Source: Poecilobothrus nobilitatus (Eukaryota; Arthropoda; Insecta; Diptera; Dolichopodidae). From it: 64,000 nucleotides of DNA. Numbering within the stretch: position 1 is the first letter of the stretch; each line of letters starts with the position of its first letter. The position numbers were made by a program, and so were the translations under genes. The DNA is taken from the NCBI GenBank assembly GCA_947095535.1, contig OX352772.1:218114448-218178447 (forward strand). Reading direction: 5' to 3'. Below the pieces are notes generated by a model. The model was given only the letters and a program-made list of their open reading frames with translations. It was not told the DNA's origin and made no database searches. Below, in pieces: positions 44,286-56,269 of the stretch.

Positions 44286-44579
44286 ATCTAGCGTCTTGGA
44301 AATGGTTAATAATTTCACGTTCACAATATGAAATGTAAAATGAATAAATATTGGAAAATTATTAAGTTTATTTTTTATTTTTTATTACTATGTTTAAAAA
44401 TTTTATATTTAAGAATATTATTAATTTAAGAATATTTTTAAGATGAAATATGTATTTTTATGTTCAAATAATTTTTATAAATAACTCTTTTGTAATAACT
44501 TGAAGAGCCCGAAAAAAACCTTTCTTGTGTTGGGTGGCTTTAAATAAATACAGTTTATTATTATTATTATTATATTAAT

Positions 44580-44945
44580 AATCAGATTGTCGTTTTCTAT
44601 ATGATTATCTTTGCTAAATTCATTCAAAAAAGTTTTCATGCTTAAACCAAAACATCTATACCAACCATAAACGCAACAGTATTGTCCACATACATTCAAA
44701 AGAACACTCTGTATCTGCCAATTATTAAAAACTATACTCTGATTTTTTAAATATTTCAAATTTTCCGGTTTATCTGGAACTCCACCATACGAATCAAAAT
44801 ATTCTGTGCAACCATGCTTTGGAATATAAAGCGTAAACCAATGTGTTCCTGGATCTTTTATCTTGTCTGTATTTACAATTAAAAAAGTAGGTGTTTCTAT
44901 TATTTTTGGAATTTGTCTAAAGCAAAAACTCCCTTAAAATATTTG
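44580..44945 (-). pseudogene. PRO: Adenovirus-type cysteine protease of the older Polinton (truncated)
   Basis: Start side near 44940 (GVFALDKFQK-like text), then GTHWFTLYIP (44850, catalytic His), EYFDSYGGVPDK (44790), and 44580-44759 with QSIVFNNWQIQSVLLNVCGQYCCVYG, which keeps the catalytic Cys in its CGxYC setting. The carboxy end is cut at about 44580 by the I-like retrotransposon. A frame break near 44760 separates the two halves. It retains the residue that the younger copy has lost. Confidence 0.75.
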
Positions 44946-44972
44946 TTATTACATTTTAAAACACTAGTTATT

Positions 44973-45299
44973 TCATAACTCAAACTGATTCAAATCATAC
45001 TCTCTACTCATTTCATTAACGTAGTTCATTGAAAACTCCTTTTTTATTTTTTCATTTGTTATAATAACATCAAATTTTTCTAGCACCTGTCTTAATTATT
45101 TATTAATTTTATCATTATGTACAGTTTCAAAAGAGTAATTTTCAAAATTTATAATTTCTTTTAAGAATTTGTAAATAAACTCTTTTACAAATTTTTTACA
45201 AGGTTCTTTAATTCCAACTAAACAAATATCTTTTACCAATAAAGTATTTTTATCGTCACAACAAAACTTTACGTCCACAAGTGCACAGGACGGTGACAT
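44973..45299 (-). pseudogene. Small unknown Polinton gene, older copy, one stop
   Basis: ATG at 45299: CALVDVKFCCDDKNTLLVKD, VGIKEPCKKFVKEFIYKF, NYSFETVHNDK then TAA. The same frame continues through VLEKFDVIITNEKIKKEF to TGA at 44973. Clear homologue of 30333-30698. One nonsense change only. Confidence 0.65.
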
Positions 45300-45336
45300 C
45301 TTGTTGAATATTCAAATACATGTTTCAATATTCTAT

Positions 45337-46568
45337 TTATAGATTTGTAAATATATTTCGATTTTTATCAATTTGTATGCTTGCATCAAATTCTCCATAG
45401 ACAATAGCAGTTAGTGTAGATGTAAGTGGTTTTGATAGCCTTGCCTCAATTCTAACTGTACCCTGGTTTAGTAAACCTTGACATACATTTCCAGATGCAT
45501 CTGGAGTTAAATCAAAAGCAAGTATAAAAAATCCATTACTAAACATAGACTTTGTTATCTGATGACCTTTATCATTGTGGTAAATTCCAGTTCCTGAAAA
45601 AAGTGCACTGTATGCTCTTGTGCAGGAATTATTTTCATCTGAAAAACTGGTTTCAATTGCTGAATTAGGTATTTGAACACCATTAACGTTTAACACAAAT
45701 TGTGAAATATCAAAATGTATAAAATTGTATGGGTTTTTTGATCTTTTTCCAGAGTAACCCACATTTTCTGTCATACAAAAAATTATTGTGTTTGGCAACC
45801 GTCCAATAAAAACATTATCAAGTGATATTGACGAGCTGTTCATTGTAAAACTTTTTACTTGAACGCGTTTGTAATTATATTTAGCATTGGATTCCCCAAG
45901 AACAGCATTGTGTGCTAACAGTACGCTTGGATTAACGGTAACATGCCTTAAAAATAGCGTGGCTTCCATAATTTTTAATTGTGATTCATCAGAATCGTCT
46001 GCAAATAGATAAAAATCTGGTTTTTCAAGTGTTAAAACTATACGAATGTCAACATTATTTATAAGTAGAGTAGGTTGATTAAACATATCTACCATAAGTT
46101 CCATAAGTAGTTTACCCATAAGTTCCACTACATTGCTATTTTGATACAATTTTTGGCGCTCTTTTGAACCATTATTATCAGATTTAGCTATATTTTCTTT
46201 ATCTAAAATCCATCCTGCACATTCTAAATTCTATAGTGATAATTTCCATCAGATGGTGTTATATTTTTGCCACTTAATTGAACATTACATTGTTTTATTA
46301 AAGATTGTAAAATGTTATTATCTACACTTGGTTGTATTATTATTTTTCCTTCAGCAGTTTTATCATAATTCCAATGTGTTCCATCTTTTTTTAAGATCTG
46401 TACTTTTAATTTCAAATATGTAGAAGACAAATCTTTATATGTATCGCCATGATCCAGTGAAACAAATTCAATAGTTGAAGGGTTGTCTAAAGAAGCAATA
46501 GGATTGTAGGAAACTTCTTCAGATCGTGAAATGCTAGACTGAATGGGTTGGGTTTTAAAAATATCCAA
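45337..46568 (-). pseudogene. MCP: Polinton major capsid protein, older copy
   Basis: ATG at 46568: SEEVSYNPIASLDNPSTIEF, SLDHGDTYKDLSSTYLKLKV, LIKQCNVQLSGKNITPSDG, then a break at about 46224, and from about 46150 NNVDIRIVLTLEKPDFYLF, ISLDNVFIGRLPNTIIFCM, KRSKNPYNFIHFDISQFVLN, FSGTGIYHNDKGHQITKS, GEFDASIQIDKNR. Apart from the break near 46150-46224 (about 75 bp) it is in better shape than the younger copy. The start is directly abutted by the 3' end of a retrotransposon at 46573, so upstream genes are lost. Confidence 0.82.
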
Positions 46569-46572
46569 CTCA

Positions 46573-48300
46573 GATTTATTTATTTATTTATTATTATAAC
46601 CAAAACAAGGTTTTTACATAATAAATCTTACGGTTAAAACTTAATAATAACAAGAACAAAATAAAACATGATAAATACAAATAAAAAAAAATTATTACAT
46701 TGACTTATATGGTAAATTACAAATTGCTTACAAAGCAAAAACACAGTTAGATTTGAATTAATATAACTCAGTTAGGTAAAAATAAAATAATTTGTACAAT
46801 ATGAAGTGTAATCTAATATTATGAAGGTTAAAATTATTGTGTAAGGTTAGTAACAAATTTTTGTATTAATTTTTGTTTGAAAGTGTTCCTTGATATTTGT
46901 GTTGAAAAAAGATTACTGTGTTTGTTGAATGTAATCTGTTAATTGGTTCATTTTCTCCATATTCAGTTCTATGAGTATTTTCAATTAAATACTTAGTGTT
47001 CCGTGTAACTCTAACTGCATTGTTTAAGTTAAAACTATCTATTAAAAACTGAACGTCAATATTTTTATTTAAAACGTCAAAAGTAAAACAGGAGGACAGT
47101 ATCTGCCTGCGTGAAGATAAAGTTAACATGTTCAAAGAATTTAATCTTACATTATAATTAGGTAGCATTGAATAGTCAATAGGGTTATATTGATTTCTCA
47201 AAGCAAATAATAGGAATTGTTTTTGAACAGATTCAATTCTATCGGAATGTATTTGAAATGCAGGATTCCAAACAATGTTGCCGTATTCTAGAATAGATCG
47301 TACTAAAGAACAGTAGAGAGATTTTGTCACCGCTATGTTACTGAATTCTTTAGCTCTTCTTTTAATGAATCCTAATATTTTATTTGCCTTGGAAATCATA
47401 TGCTCATAGTGAAGATGGAAGTTAAGCTTATCATCCAAAACAATCCCTAGATCGGTCATACTGCTTATCCTTTCTAGAATTACATTATCAATAGAATAAT
47501 CGAATAAAATAGTAGATCTTTTCCGTGTAAAACTAATAGCTTTGCATTTTTGAATATTCAACTCTAACTTGTGCGAAAAGCACCATTCTTGTAAAGAATG
47601 TAGGTTTGACTGAAGTAATGCAATATCAGAAATATTTTTGATAACGTGGTAAATTTTAAGATCGTCGGCAAATGCAATATGTGATACAGCCACTAGTTTG
47701 GCCGAAAGGTCTGAAATTAATATATAGTGGACCTAAATGGCTACCTTGTAGTACTTCTGAAGTAACGGTCACTTTGTTTGATAAAAAACATTGGAATTTT
47801 ATATTATGAGTTCTATTTGTTAAGTAAGAGTAAAGCCATGTAAGAAATGTACCGGAAATACCTAATGCAACAAGTTTGTTAAGCAAAATAGTATGATCGA
47901 CACGATCAAATGCTTTACTAAAATCTGTGTAAATAGCATCAACTTGGTGCCCATTTTCCATTTCATTAAGGATTTCAGATGTATAAACCAAAAGGTTTGT
48001 TGAGGTAGAACGACCTTTTCTGAAACCATGCTGCTGTTCATTTAATTTTGTCTTTATGATGGGTGTAATTTTGTTTACGACCATTTTTTCAAACAACTTA
48101 GGAATAGTCGATAAAATAGTTATACCACGGTAGTTTTTGACGTGTGCTTTGTCGCCCTTTTTGTGGATGGAAATTAAATAAGACGATTTCAGAGCATATG
48201 GGAAAACACCTGAGGAAAGTGATTTATTAAAAATGAGATGAAGTGGATAAGTCAAATAACTGACACTATTGTATAAAAAAGTCGGCGGGATTAAGTCAGG
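46573..48300 (-). mobile_element. 5'-truncated Jockey/CR1-group retrotransposon with reverse transcriptase
   Basis: Minus strand. The 3' tail is a (TAAA)n run at about 46573-46590, directly next to the capsid start codon. Reverse transcriptase from about 48255: HKKGDKAHVKNYRGITILST, AIYTDFSKAFDRVDHTILL (47920), LQGSHLGPLY, then in another frame HIAFADDLKIYH (47675) and a thumb/end region to 46866 (SISFTRKRS-like, YGNIVWNPAFQIH). One main frameshift near 47690. Endonuclease and ORF1 are missing. Only slightly decayed. Confidence 0.8.
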
Positions 48301-48683
48301 TCCTACCCCTTTTTTACTATCGATGTATCGATAATAGATTGTTAATTATAAGACCATGGCATTAACCGTATGGCCGAACAGTGATTTGAAATTGTTTAAA
48401 TTTTACATTAATTCATAATTATATAATTCAATTATATTCTTTTGTTTTAAATTTTTAACATATTATTATATTCGTTTACTTTTCATTTTCACACATTCCA
48501 CATCCCTCAACGCACATTCATGAAAATTTAATTACAATTTGAAAACATTAAATCTATAGGGGCAAAAAAAAATTAAATTAAAAATAAAAAATTCTTTTTT
48601 GTTTTTCTTTGTATTTTTTTTTTTCTTTGTATTTTTTTTTGTATTTTTTTTTTACTTTTCTTTTACTTTTTTACTTACAAATG

Positions 48684-49080
48684 TTACCCTGAAATGATAT
48701 ATTTTTTGATTTTCTTTTTGAAAAAATATAGGTTATTATGAAGTTTCAATTCATTTGGTAAGTCGTTGAAAACTTTAAAACAATTAAACAAACAATTCTT
48801 TTTTTGATTATCTGTTCTAAACAGCGTGAGATAGAAATTTATTTTGTTTCTTGTGTTCTGGTTATGAATGTCAATAGATCTATTAAGGATAAAGTTATGT
48901 TTGATATGATTATTAATAATTTTGAAAGCAAGAACATAGAGTTCACGTCTACAAATATTTTCAAGACTAAGATAACGAGAGGAATAAATTAGATTTGTTG
49001 GGTACATTACTGGATGAAAGTTAATTATTTTTATTGCTTTTTGTTCATTATATCTAATTTATTTAAGTAATACTTTTAGG
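48684..49080 (-). pseudogene. Carboxy-terminal part of retrotransposon ORF2 (copy 1)
   Basis: IYSSRYLSLENICRRELYVL, HNQNTRNKINFYLTLFRTDN, FNDLPNELKLHNNLYFFKKK: the usual carboxy-terminal end (NIHNYNTR.., LPNEIK...F...K) of Jockey/CR1-group ORF2. Nearly identical to 63087-63491, which is open for 134 codons. Confidence 0.75.
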
Positions 49081-52000
49081 ACTCCATAATGGATTCAGAT
49101 ACGTTATATTTGATAATATATATTACGAAAATAAAAAATACAGAATATATTTGCTAAGCACTTTTCGTATTCTGTACATGATAAAAATATAAGGTGAGAT
49201 CTTTTTAATGATATGTTCAATGTGATTGTGCCAGTTTCATTTACTGTCAATTAAGAGACCCAATAATTGAAAGATTGAACTATCTCGATTGAATTGCTAT
49301 TGAAAAGAAAATTTGTTATTGAAGTTTTTATATTATAAAACAATAGAATTTTTGTCTTTTCAACATTCAATGCAAGGCGATGATTTACAAGCCATTCTTC
49401 CATGATCTTTAGGTCTGCAACGATAGCCCTTTTAAGTTTCGATTCAATTGATTCAGCGTATTTATAACAGCATTGTCGGCATATAATTAAATGTTTCCAG
49501 AAGGATTTAGTTTCACTATGTCATCAATGTAGATTTTGAATAAGTCTGGACCTATAATAGATCCTAGTACCACTTGTACCAATAGTTTCTTCATCACTAA
49601 AAGATTCACCTATTTTTACTTGTTGTTTTCTATTGAAAAGATATGATTGAAAAAATGAAATTTGGTTGGAAGAGAACTTTAGTTTTTTTAGTTTGAGTAA
49701 CAAGACATAATGGTCAACACAATCAAAAGCTTTCTGAAGATCAAGAAAAACACAGGCAACATATTTTTTTCATAAATTTTTTTAGTAACAAAATTATTAA
49801 GACAAAGAGAAGCAGTTGTGGTATTGGACATTTTTTCAAAACCAAATTGTTCATCGCTTAGTATTTTATTTAGAGACATAAACAAGTGTAGACGATTTTT
49901 AATTACGAATTCGAATATTTTGGAAAAAACATTTAAAATAGAGATAGGTCTATAATTTGATTCACTTGAAGAACTACTTTTCAAAAATGGGCGTTATGAT
50001 TGCTTTTTTAGTGAATTATGAAAAGTATATTATTCAAAAGATTTATTTATAAGGTTAACTATTACAGGAGTTAAGCGTTGTGAAAACTTTTTTATAAATT
50101 TCGTTGAAATCCTATCATAGCCTGTAGCTGCTCCTGCTTTTAATTCTCTTATGACATTGTTGGAGATAGTTGAAAGTTAGAAAAAACATTTGTTTGAAAG
50201 TTGTTTATATAAACTTCGTTAATTGGATTGTTGTTAATGTTTAGTTCCTTAGTTATATTAACAAAGTATTCATTCATAGCTTTCGCTATCTCAAAACTTG
50301 AGGTAATTGTATTATTTTTATGTTGCAGTACTTTAATGAGGTCTTCAGAAGAATTCGAATCAATGTTAAATATTACTCTCTTGTACACATTCCAAATTGT
50401 TTTGCTATTTCAAGGGTCAATTGAAATTTTATTAGAATAGAAATTAGTTTTGGCCTCTTTGATGAGTGTTTTTACTCTAATTTTGTATTCATCATACAGT
50501 TTCATAACATCAGAGTCTTCAGGACACTTTTTTTTGTATTTATAAAAAGAATCTCGAATTTTTATTGTTCTTAAAATATTATCATTCATTCACTCTTGGT
50601 TTTTTTTCGAACACTTCACTGGTATTTTAATTAAAATATCAATGGAGTCGTAGGAATTTATATTAGACCACAATTCGTTGTTTGAAATATTGTCATAGTC
50701 TAATATTGTTTTATATTCTCACAATATCAACTGCAGGTTTACTCTCTAGACGGAGTAATAACAATTGATGGACAGAGCAGTGTCAAGAGTGAAGAAATGG
50801 TATTTAAATTTTATTAGATCACTAATAAAGTGATCAATAGTTGATTTTTTATTTGCTCCAATTCTTGTTGCGAATTCTTCTGAAATTTTATTGTATATAA
50901 TGTAGCCGTTTGAGAGAAGCAGGTTAATATAATTTTTAACATCCATATTGCGACTTTCCAACAAACCTAAATTATAGTCACAAATTATGATAGCTTTTTT
51001 ATATGAATTTGCAAGATCTAATTTATTTAGGAATTCATCAATCTGAGTATTATGTGATCTCTAGACGGACATTACGCTAAATTCTTCCTCTAATAACTTT
51101 ATCATTAAAAAGTGTGAATTTTAAAATTCTTCTTCAACAACTAAAGAGCTAGTGAGTTTTGTGGATACATAAATTACGCACCCACCATAAGACTCTTTTC
51201 TATTTGAAAAATATGCATTAAAATTAGGTAAATTAAAATATTTATTTTCTGACCTTTAACCAAGTCTCTGTTAAAGTAATTAAATGTATGTCAAATTTAA
51301 AATATTTATCAGGCATTCTAACTCACATAACTTATTTCATATGCTACGATAAAATATTCAAGTTGTTTACCATTTGTAAGTTTATTGAATTATTTACTGA
51401 TTTAGTATAAAAATCAACCTTCATGCTTTTTGTAATATTACTCTTAGTTGAAATCATTTTTATTATTAATAATTGAAAAAAAAAAAAAAAAAGAAAAAGT
51501 AAATAAAAAAACTAGAGTGCAAAAAAAAACAAGCAAAATAAAAACAAACAAAATGAAATATAAGAAATACAAAACAAAAAAACGGGACAATATAGGCATA
51601 TGACACCTTTCATTTATTAAGTAATAATTGGAGTAATAAATTTTTTGAAAATGCTTTTTTTGATCTTAATAAGTAGTTCGATTTTTTATTTTTTTAAAAT
51701 GTTTAGAATAAAAATAAATATGATTGATAAAAAAAATTCAAATTAAATTTTTGGAATTATAAAATTAATTAAATTATTATTGTTATTAAGATATTTGGAG
51801 ACTATTTAGAGTAATTAAATAAAAGTTTTTAATAAAATTGTATATAAAAATGTATGTATGTGTAAAAATAGTAAAATGTATAAAAATAAAATTATATTAG
51901 TAAATGCCAAGAATATGTAACAAAAGTTTGTAAATCCAAAATACAAATTATATTTAATGAAAAAATGTGTGTTTTGATTTTTTAGTGCTTAAAACTAGGT

Positions 52001-52299
52001 TAGGGTACAAGAACAAGACAGAAGATCAGTGAAATAAAAAATACTGTTTTTGTTTTTTAACTAAAGTATCTACCAGCGTGAATTTGTAGAATTTTGTGAA
52101 TGTCATTAAAATTCCTAATATCATATATTTTACCCTTTTCTTTTTCACTTTCCTTTTCATGTTATTAGCTTCAAAGTACAATTTTTTTTGTAATTTCGAT
52201 AGATGGTTTTGAAAAAATATTTCCTAGTTATCGTGATATTCTTCGGTTTCGGCTAAAAATTGTGATGTAAATAAGCGAATTTTTTTTTTTGCGTTAGAT

Positions 52300-52707
52300 T
52301 CATCGTTCGTTTAGATTCATCGTGAAAGTGAATGATGTATCTTTGTTGTTGCCTCCTTGCATCTGATGTACCTTCAGAAAGTGGTGAAATAAGTGCAATT
52401 TCGTTTTCACTAATATCACTATTGAGATTGACTTTAATATTTTTAGAATTAAATCTTTATAATCGTTGTTATTCAGTCGTAAACCAGAAACAATCAATTT
52501 TTTTCGATTATTAAAAACTTCTTTTTCATCAAACTTAGCTTCCGTCATGTTATACTTATATTCCAAGTCAAGAGTGTTTTGTGATTTCATTTGCTGTAAG
52601 TTGTTAATGTCATTTGTGTTTTTATCCAGTTTTTTTTTGAAAATTTCTAATTTCAATGCTAGTTCTTTTGTTTTATTAGTTAGCACTTTTCTAATGCGAT
52701 TGTGCAA
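52300..52707 (-). CDS. Retrotransposon ORF1 with coiled coil
   Basis: 135 codons: a charged heptad-like segment (TKELALKLEIFKKKLDKNTN, DINNLQQMKSQ; residues 12-50), then RKKLIVSGLRLNNNDYKDL, the RRM-like start usual in ORF1 of this group (xxIxIxGLP..), then a decayed end. It lies directly upstream of the endonuclease region, so I assign it to the same element. Start ATG at 52707 with a T-rich (A-rich on its own strand) leader. Confidence 0.55.
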   Translation of the reverse strand: MHNRIRKVLTNKTKELALKLEIFKKKLDKNTNDINNLQQMKSQNTLDLEYKYNMTEAKFDEKEVFNNRKKLIVSGLRLNNNDYKDLILKILKSISIVILVKTKLHLFHHFLKVHQMQGGNNKDTSFTFTMNLNER

Positions 52708-52760
52708 ATCAATTGTGATTTTTTTCTTTTTTTTTGTTAATTAATTATTGTATTTGTTTT

Positions 52761-53376
52761 TATATATATATTTCAGGAATTATAAACATGAAAAAAAAAC
52801 ACAATTTCTTGTTGTCTTGTTGTTTTTTGTATTATTAATTTGATATTAGTTTTTATATTAATTTAAAAAATTATTTTTTCCGCTAAAATAATACACGTCT
52901 GACCTTATTGACAGTTTGACAGAGCTTTGATTGGCAGCGGTACGAAATCTTGTTTTTTTTAAATCTGGCTTTTCGTAAAAATCTTGCTAAATCTTGTTTT
53001 TTATAGGTCAAGGTCAGTTCCAATGAAAGCAGCGCGTTTTTGCAAAGTCGCAAAATTGTACATTGTAACTACGTATTGTTATACTAGGATAGATAATAAT
53101 TTGAATACTGGTAATTTAATGTACGTTTTTGTAAGTAATTTAGATTCGATTGTTTGAAATAAATTTTATTTATTCTAGTTATATAATATTACAATGCATT
53201 AACATAAAATTTACAAATGTATTACAATAAAACAATTTTTAAAATACAAAGAAAAGATTAGTTATCTGCATGCTGTGCTGTAACTGTTATAAACCGAATA
53301 AACGAGTACGTATGTTAAATATAATGTTAAGTTAACAATTAGCTACGTTGTCAGATTTATTGTATGGTTTTTATTA
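52761..53376. other. AT-rich region, no gene seen
   Basis: Includes GACAGTTTGACAGAGCTTTGATTGG at about 52910 and a repeated AAATCTTG word; possibly the 5' leader of the retrotransposon on the minus strand. Confidence 0.35.
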
Positions 53377-54903
53377 TACCCGTACGATAGGATCGGGTAT
53401 AATAAAATTACTCCTCCGTTTGTAACACCTCGAAATAAGCGAGCTAGATATACCTTCAAAGGTATGGATCGGATCAGAAAAAAATTCTAAGACTTTTGAG
53501 CCATGTCCGTCCGTCCGTCCGTCCGTCCGTCAGCACGCTAACTCAAAAACTAAGAAAGCTAGAATCTTGAAATTTACACAAAATATTTTGGGAGTAATTT
53601 GTAGGTTCCCTATTTTTTTTGGTTGAGTTTGGACCAAGCCTTAGGGTAGCTCTCGAACACCTAACTTTTAGATCCCCACATTTTTTTTGCAATAGAGCTA
53701 TGAAATTTTAACTGCTGATATATCTCACAAAAATATTAATTTTATTTTTAATAACTTTTTTTTGTAGCCCCACCCGTTACGGAGCTCCAGCTCCCCAAAG
53801 GTTCAAAAAAGCTCTATATTTAAATTGTTATAGCACAAGTTGTATAAAGTATATCTTCATTTTGAAAACGCCAAACAATTACTACTTTCATTAGCTTTAA
53901 AAGTATATATACAATAAATATATATTTGTGGCATACGGTGTCTTAATTTATCGTTATGCGAAACTAAAATGTTGCAAAATTCTTCAACCCTTCTATCTTC
54001 TAAACCGTTTAAGATGGAAACTTAAAATTTTGACAGAAGTTAGATCTTTGAAAATAAGTATGAGTCATTTCAGAAATTTTTTTTGTATCGCCCCCCGTTT
54101 AGGAGCTGTAAGGGGCCAAAAACTGAAAATTTCCTATTTTTAAACACCTGTAACTTTAACACCTGTTAAAATTTTTTTGAAGTAATACACAAAAATTAAA
54201 GCTTCAACATTATACTCTTATTTCTGTTAATAACTTTTTTTAATAATATAGGGTTACTTTATAATTGACGAAAGTGTTACTTGATTTTTTCAAATTTTCT
54301 AACAAATTTCTTCAACAAATTTTTTGCATTTGTTTTATTCGATAATTTGAAATTGTTGAGGATATAATGCGTAGTACATAAAAATGTAAATAAATATACA
54401 ACATAACGGTTGCTTGTAGAATTTTTATTTATATGATATTGATATACATACATACTTATATAATATCATGTTTATTTACATATCGTATATGTCACTAGTG
54501 AATGAATGATAAGATTATATATGTATATTATATAGCGCCGTATTTACATACATATATGTATTTTATTGTACTTATAAGAAATTATTCTGTCAATGGAATA
54601 TTTAAATATAATATAATATAATATTTAAAATTATATTTACTATTTTGTACTAAGTAAATTTAGTATACATTTACCGCTTAGTATTAAATGGTACTATAGA
54701 ATATTTGAAAAAGTTTTGGATTGATAATCGTTATGTGAATGGTTAAAATCTGCTTTCGAAGAATGTACATATAAACATATAGTTTGAATATATGTACAAC
54801 CCATAGTTCTAGAAATTATAAAATTCACCCAAATAAAATATTAAAAAAATAATATTGTGAGCAGAGTGACAGGCTGTTAACATACTAACGGTTCGTACGG
54901 GTA
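53377..54903. mobile_element. Second TA-flanked inverted-repeat element
   Basis: TACCCGTACGA at 53377-53387 and its exact complement at 54893-54903 bound 1.5 kb; the outer TA may be the target duplication. A (TCCG)n run at 53506-53530 is followed by GCTAACTCAAAAACTAAGAAAGCTAGA, matching the layout of the element at 3976. Two diverged internal copies of TTTTTTTGTAGCCCCACCCGTTACGGAGCT-like text lie at about 53755 and 54070. No transposase. Confidence 0.6.
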
Positions 54904-56149
54904 TCTAAGAGTTGACAAAGGCAACTGTATTCTTCCTCGTTTTTTAAATAAAATGAAGTTTTTTTCTAGATATGTGAAAAAATATACATGAGATTTCTTG
55001 ATTTGTCACAGACAATTTGTGTAGTATATTTTTATATTTAAGTATATTTTTTTTTTACAAAATAAGCTAAAGAGTATATAAAAATGTGTTATTTAAAATG
55101 ATTATTAACCAATAATTCCTCATTTCAATTGAAGTAAACTGTAATATATGAAGAAGGATTTAAATTTTTACTTTATAAATTTATAAAATTATAAAATTTA
55201 TAAATGTATAAAATTATTAATTCACATATATGGGTATGTATGCATTTCATATGTACATACATATATTCACTATAGTAAACTATAGGGAAAAATATTCTTT
55301 TTTTTACTTTTATGATTTATTTTGTCGTTTTTTAATATAATAAAACAAATAACACAAATTTTAAAAATAAAGTAAATTATAAATATTTATCTTGTGTTTT
55401 TTTTTTCGACTTTTTAACAAAGTGATGTTGTCAGCCCGGCGGTAGAATGAAGAATCATAATTCATGAGTTGTTATTTCTTCTATGCTTTACCTACCATTT
55501 TAAAATTAAGCGCTTCAAAAAATTATAAAATTTTAACAACGCGCTGTATAGAAGTAAATCCTAAAATTGAAAAATGTTAATTTTTACACAAGAAAAAATT
55601 TTTAACTGTATATTATTTCGTCTTAAACAATTTTTCAAATTAAAAGCAAATTTTTATTGAAATATTTATAGGCAATATCTTACTCCGTTTTTAATAAAAT
55701 TTTATTAACAAGAAGTTTTCAAAGGTAAATATTATCCTCACTTAATTTATTTCCACTTTCTCTTTACTCTTTTTTTTATCTTTTCTTTCTTTACGTTCTA
55801 CGCTCTTATCATGACTCTTTGGTCGCCTTTTTACCTTGTCTCTGATCCTTGAATTATCTCTTCTAGATCTATGAATCAAATATGAATTTGAATTTTAATT
55901 AATTAAATTATAAAATTTCAATATTTTTTATAAAGTTAAATAATTTTACATTTAAAACAAAATTACCATGTACATACAAACATAGTTACAAATGTACGCA
56001 TTTTAAAATATCACTATCGTGTTTAATTTATTACAATTAAGCAGTTAAAAACCTTAAATGGGGATAAAGATGCGGCTTTAGATGTTATTTTTATATTAAT
56101 AACGGTAGAAAAAACCACAGAACATCTCGATCTCTTACAAAAGATCTCT
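54904..56149. other. AT-rich non-coding region
   Basis: Many TATA and ATACATA runs. A short Ser/Arg-like reading exists at 55770-55865 but has no support. Nothing I can annotate. Confidence 0.4.
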
Positions 56150-56226
56150 CTGACTCATGGCGCAATGGTTAAGTCGCCAACCTTTCAATCGAAGGGTCTT
56201 GGGTTCAATCCCCGGTCAGGTCATAA
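56150..56226 (+). ncRNA. tRNA-like pol III promoter unit (SINE-like)
   Basis: TGGCGCAATGGTTAAG fits the pol III A box (one mismatch), and GGTTCAATCCCC fits the B box 40 bp later, with a possible T-arm (TTGGG/CCCGG around TTCAATC). The acceptor ends do not pair and position 33 of the would-be anticodon loop is not T, so this is not a normal tRNA. (AAT)n-type sequence follows directly, as after SINE heads. Confidence 0.55.
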
Positions 56227-56269
56227 ATAAAAAATATGTAGTACTTTTATATCGTAATAGTGTATATCG

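Larger units (their letters stand above)
39310..44575 (+). mobile_element. I-like non-LTR retrotransposon inserted in the older Polinton protease
   Basis: About 5.2 kb with ORF1 (zinc knuckles) and ORF2 (endonuclease, reverse transcriptase, RNase H). The 3' end is an ATT/TAA microsatellite (about 44550-44577) as in I elements, directly followed by protease coding sequence on the other strand. The 5' boundary is uncertain, somewhere in 39310-39690. Confidence 0.75.
11770..46568. mobile_element. Older Polinton, heavily interrupted
   Basis: Polymerase (11776-19519), integrase (19665-20567), OB-like gene (37397), small acidic ORF (38443), conserved unknown gene (38760), protease (44580), small gene (44973) and major capsid gene (45337-46568) read as one broken Polinton. 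A CR1-like retrotransposon, a complete younger Polinton and an I-like retrotransposon split it. Its own terminal repeats are not found, and the region beyond the capsid gene (pVI-like, penton, ATPase) is absent, replaced by retrotransposon sequence at 46573. That 11770-20567 and 37000-46568 are one element is an inference from the shared flank repeats across the insertion. Confidence 0.6.
48335..52760 (-). mobile_element. Degraded full-length-like non-LTR retrotransposon (copy 1 of a pair)
   Basis: Minus strand. 3' end near 48335 (GCATTAACCGTATGGCCGAA just inside). Then the end of ORF2 (48684-49080), reverse transcriptase pieces (49600-50000: NYRPISILNVFSKIFEF, FGFEKMSNTTTASLCL; then catalytic-region remnants), a pre-RT linker (50149-50400), endonuclease pieces (50746-51300: LTETWL near 51265, SYGGCVIYVSTKL near 51190) and ORF1 (52300-52707). 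Many stops and frameshifts. The 3' 1.2 kb recur at 62793-64000. Confidence 0.75.

Noticed and set aside
52466..52744. 92-codon plus-strand frame
   Set aside because: Antisense of the coiled-coil ORF1 at 52300-52707.
56150..56226. Functional tRNA gene on the plus strand
   Set aside because: The acceptor strands do not pair and the anticodon loop lacks T at position 33; treated as SINE-like.
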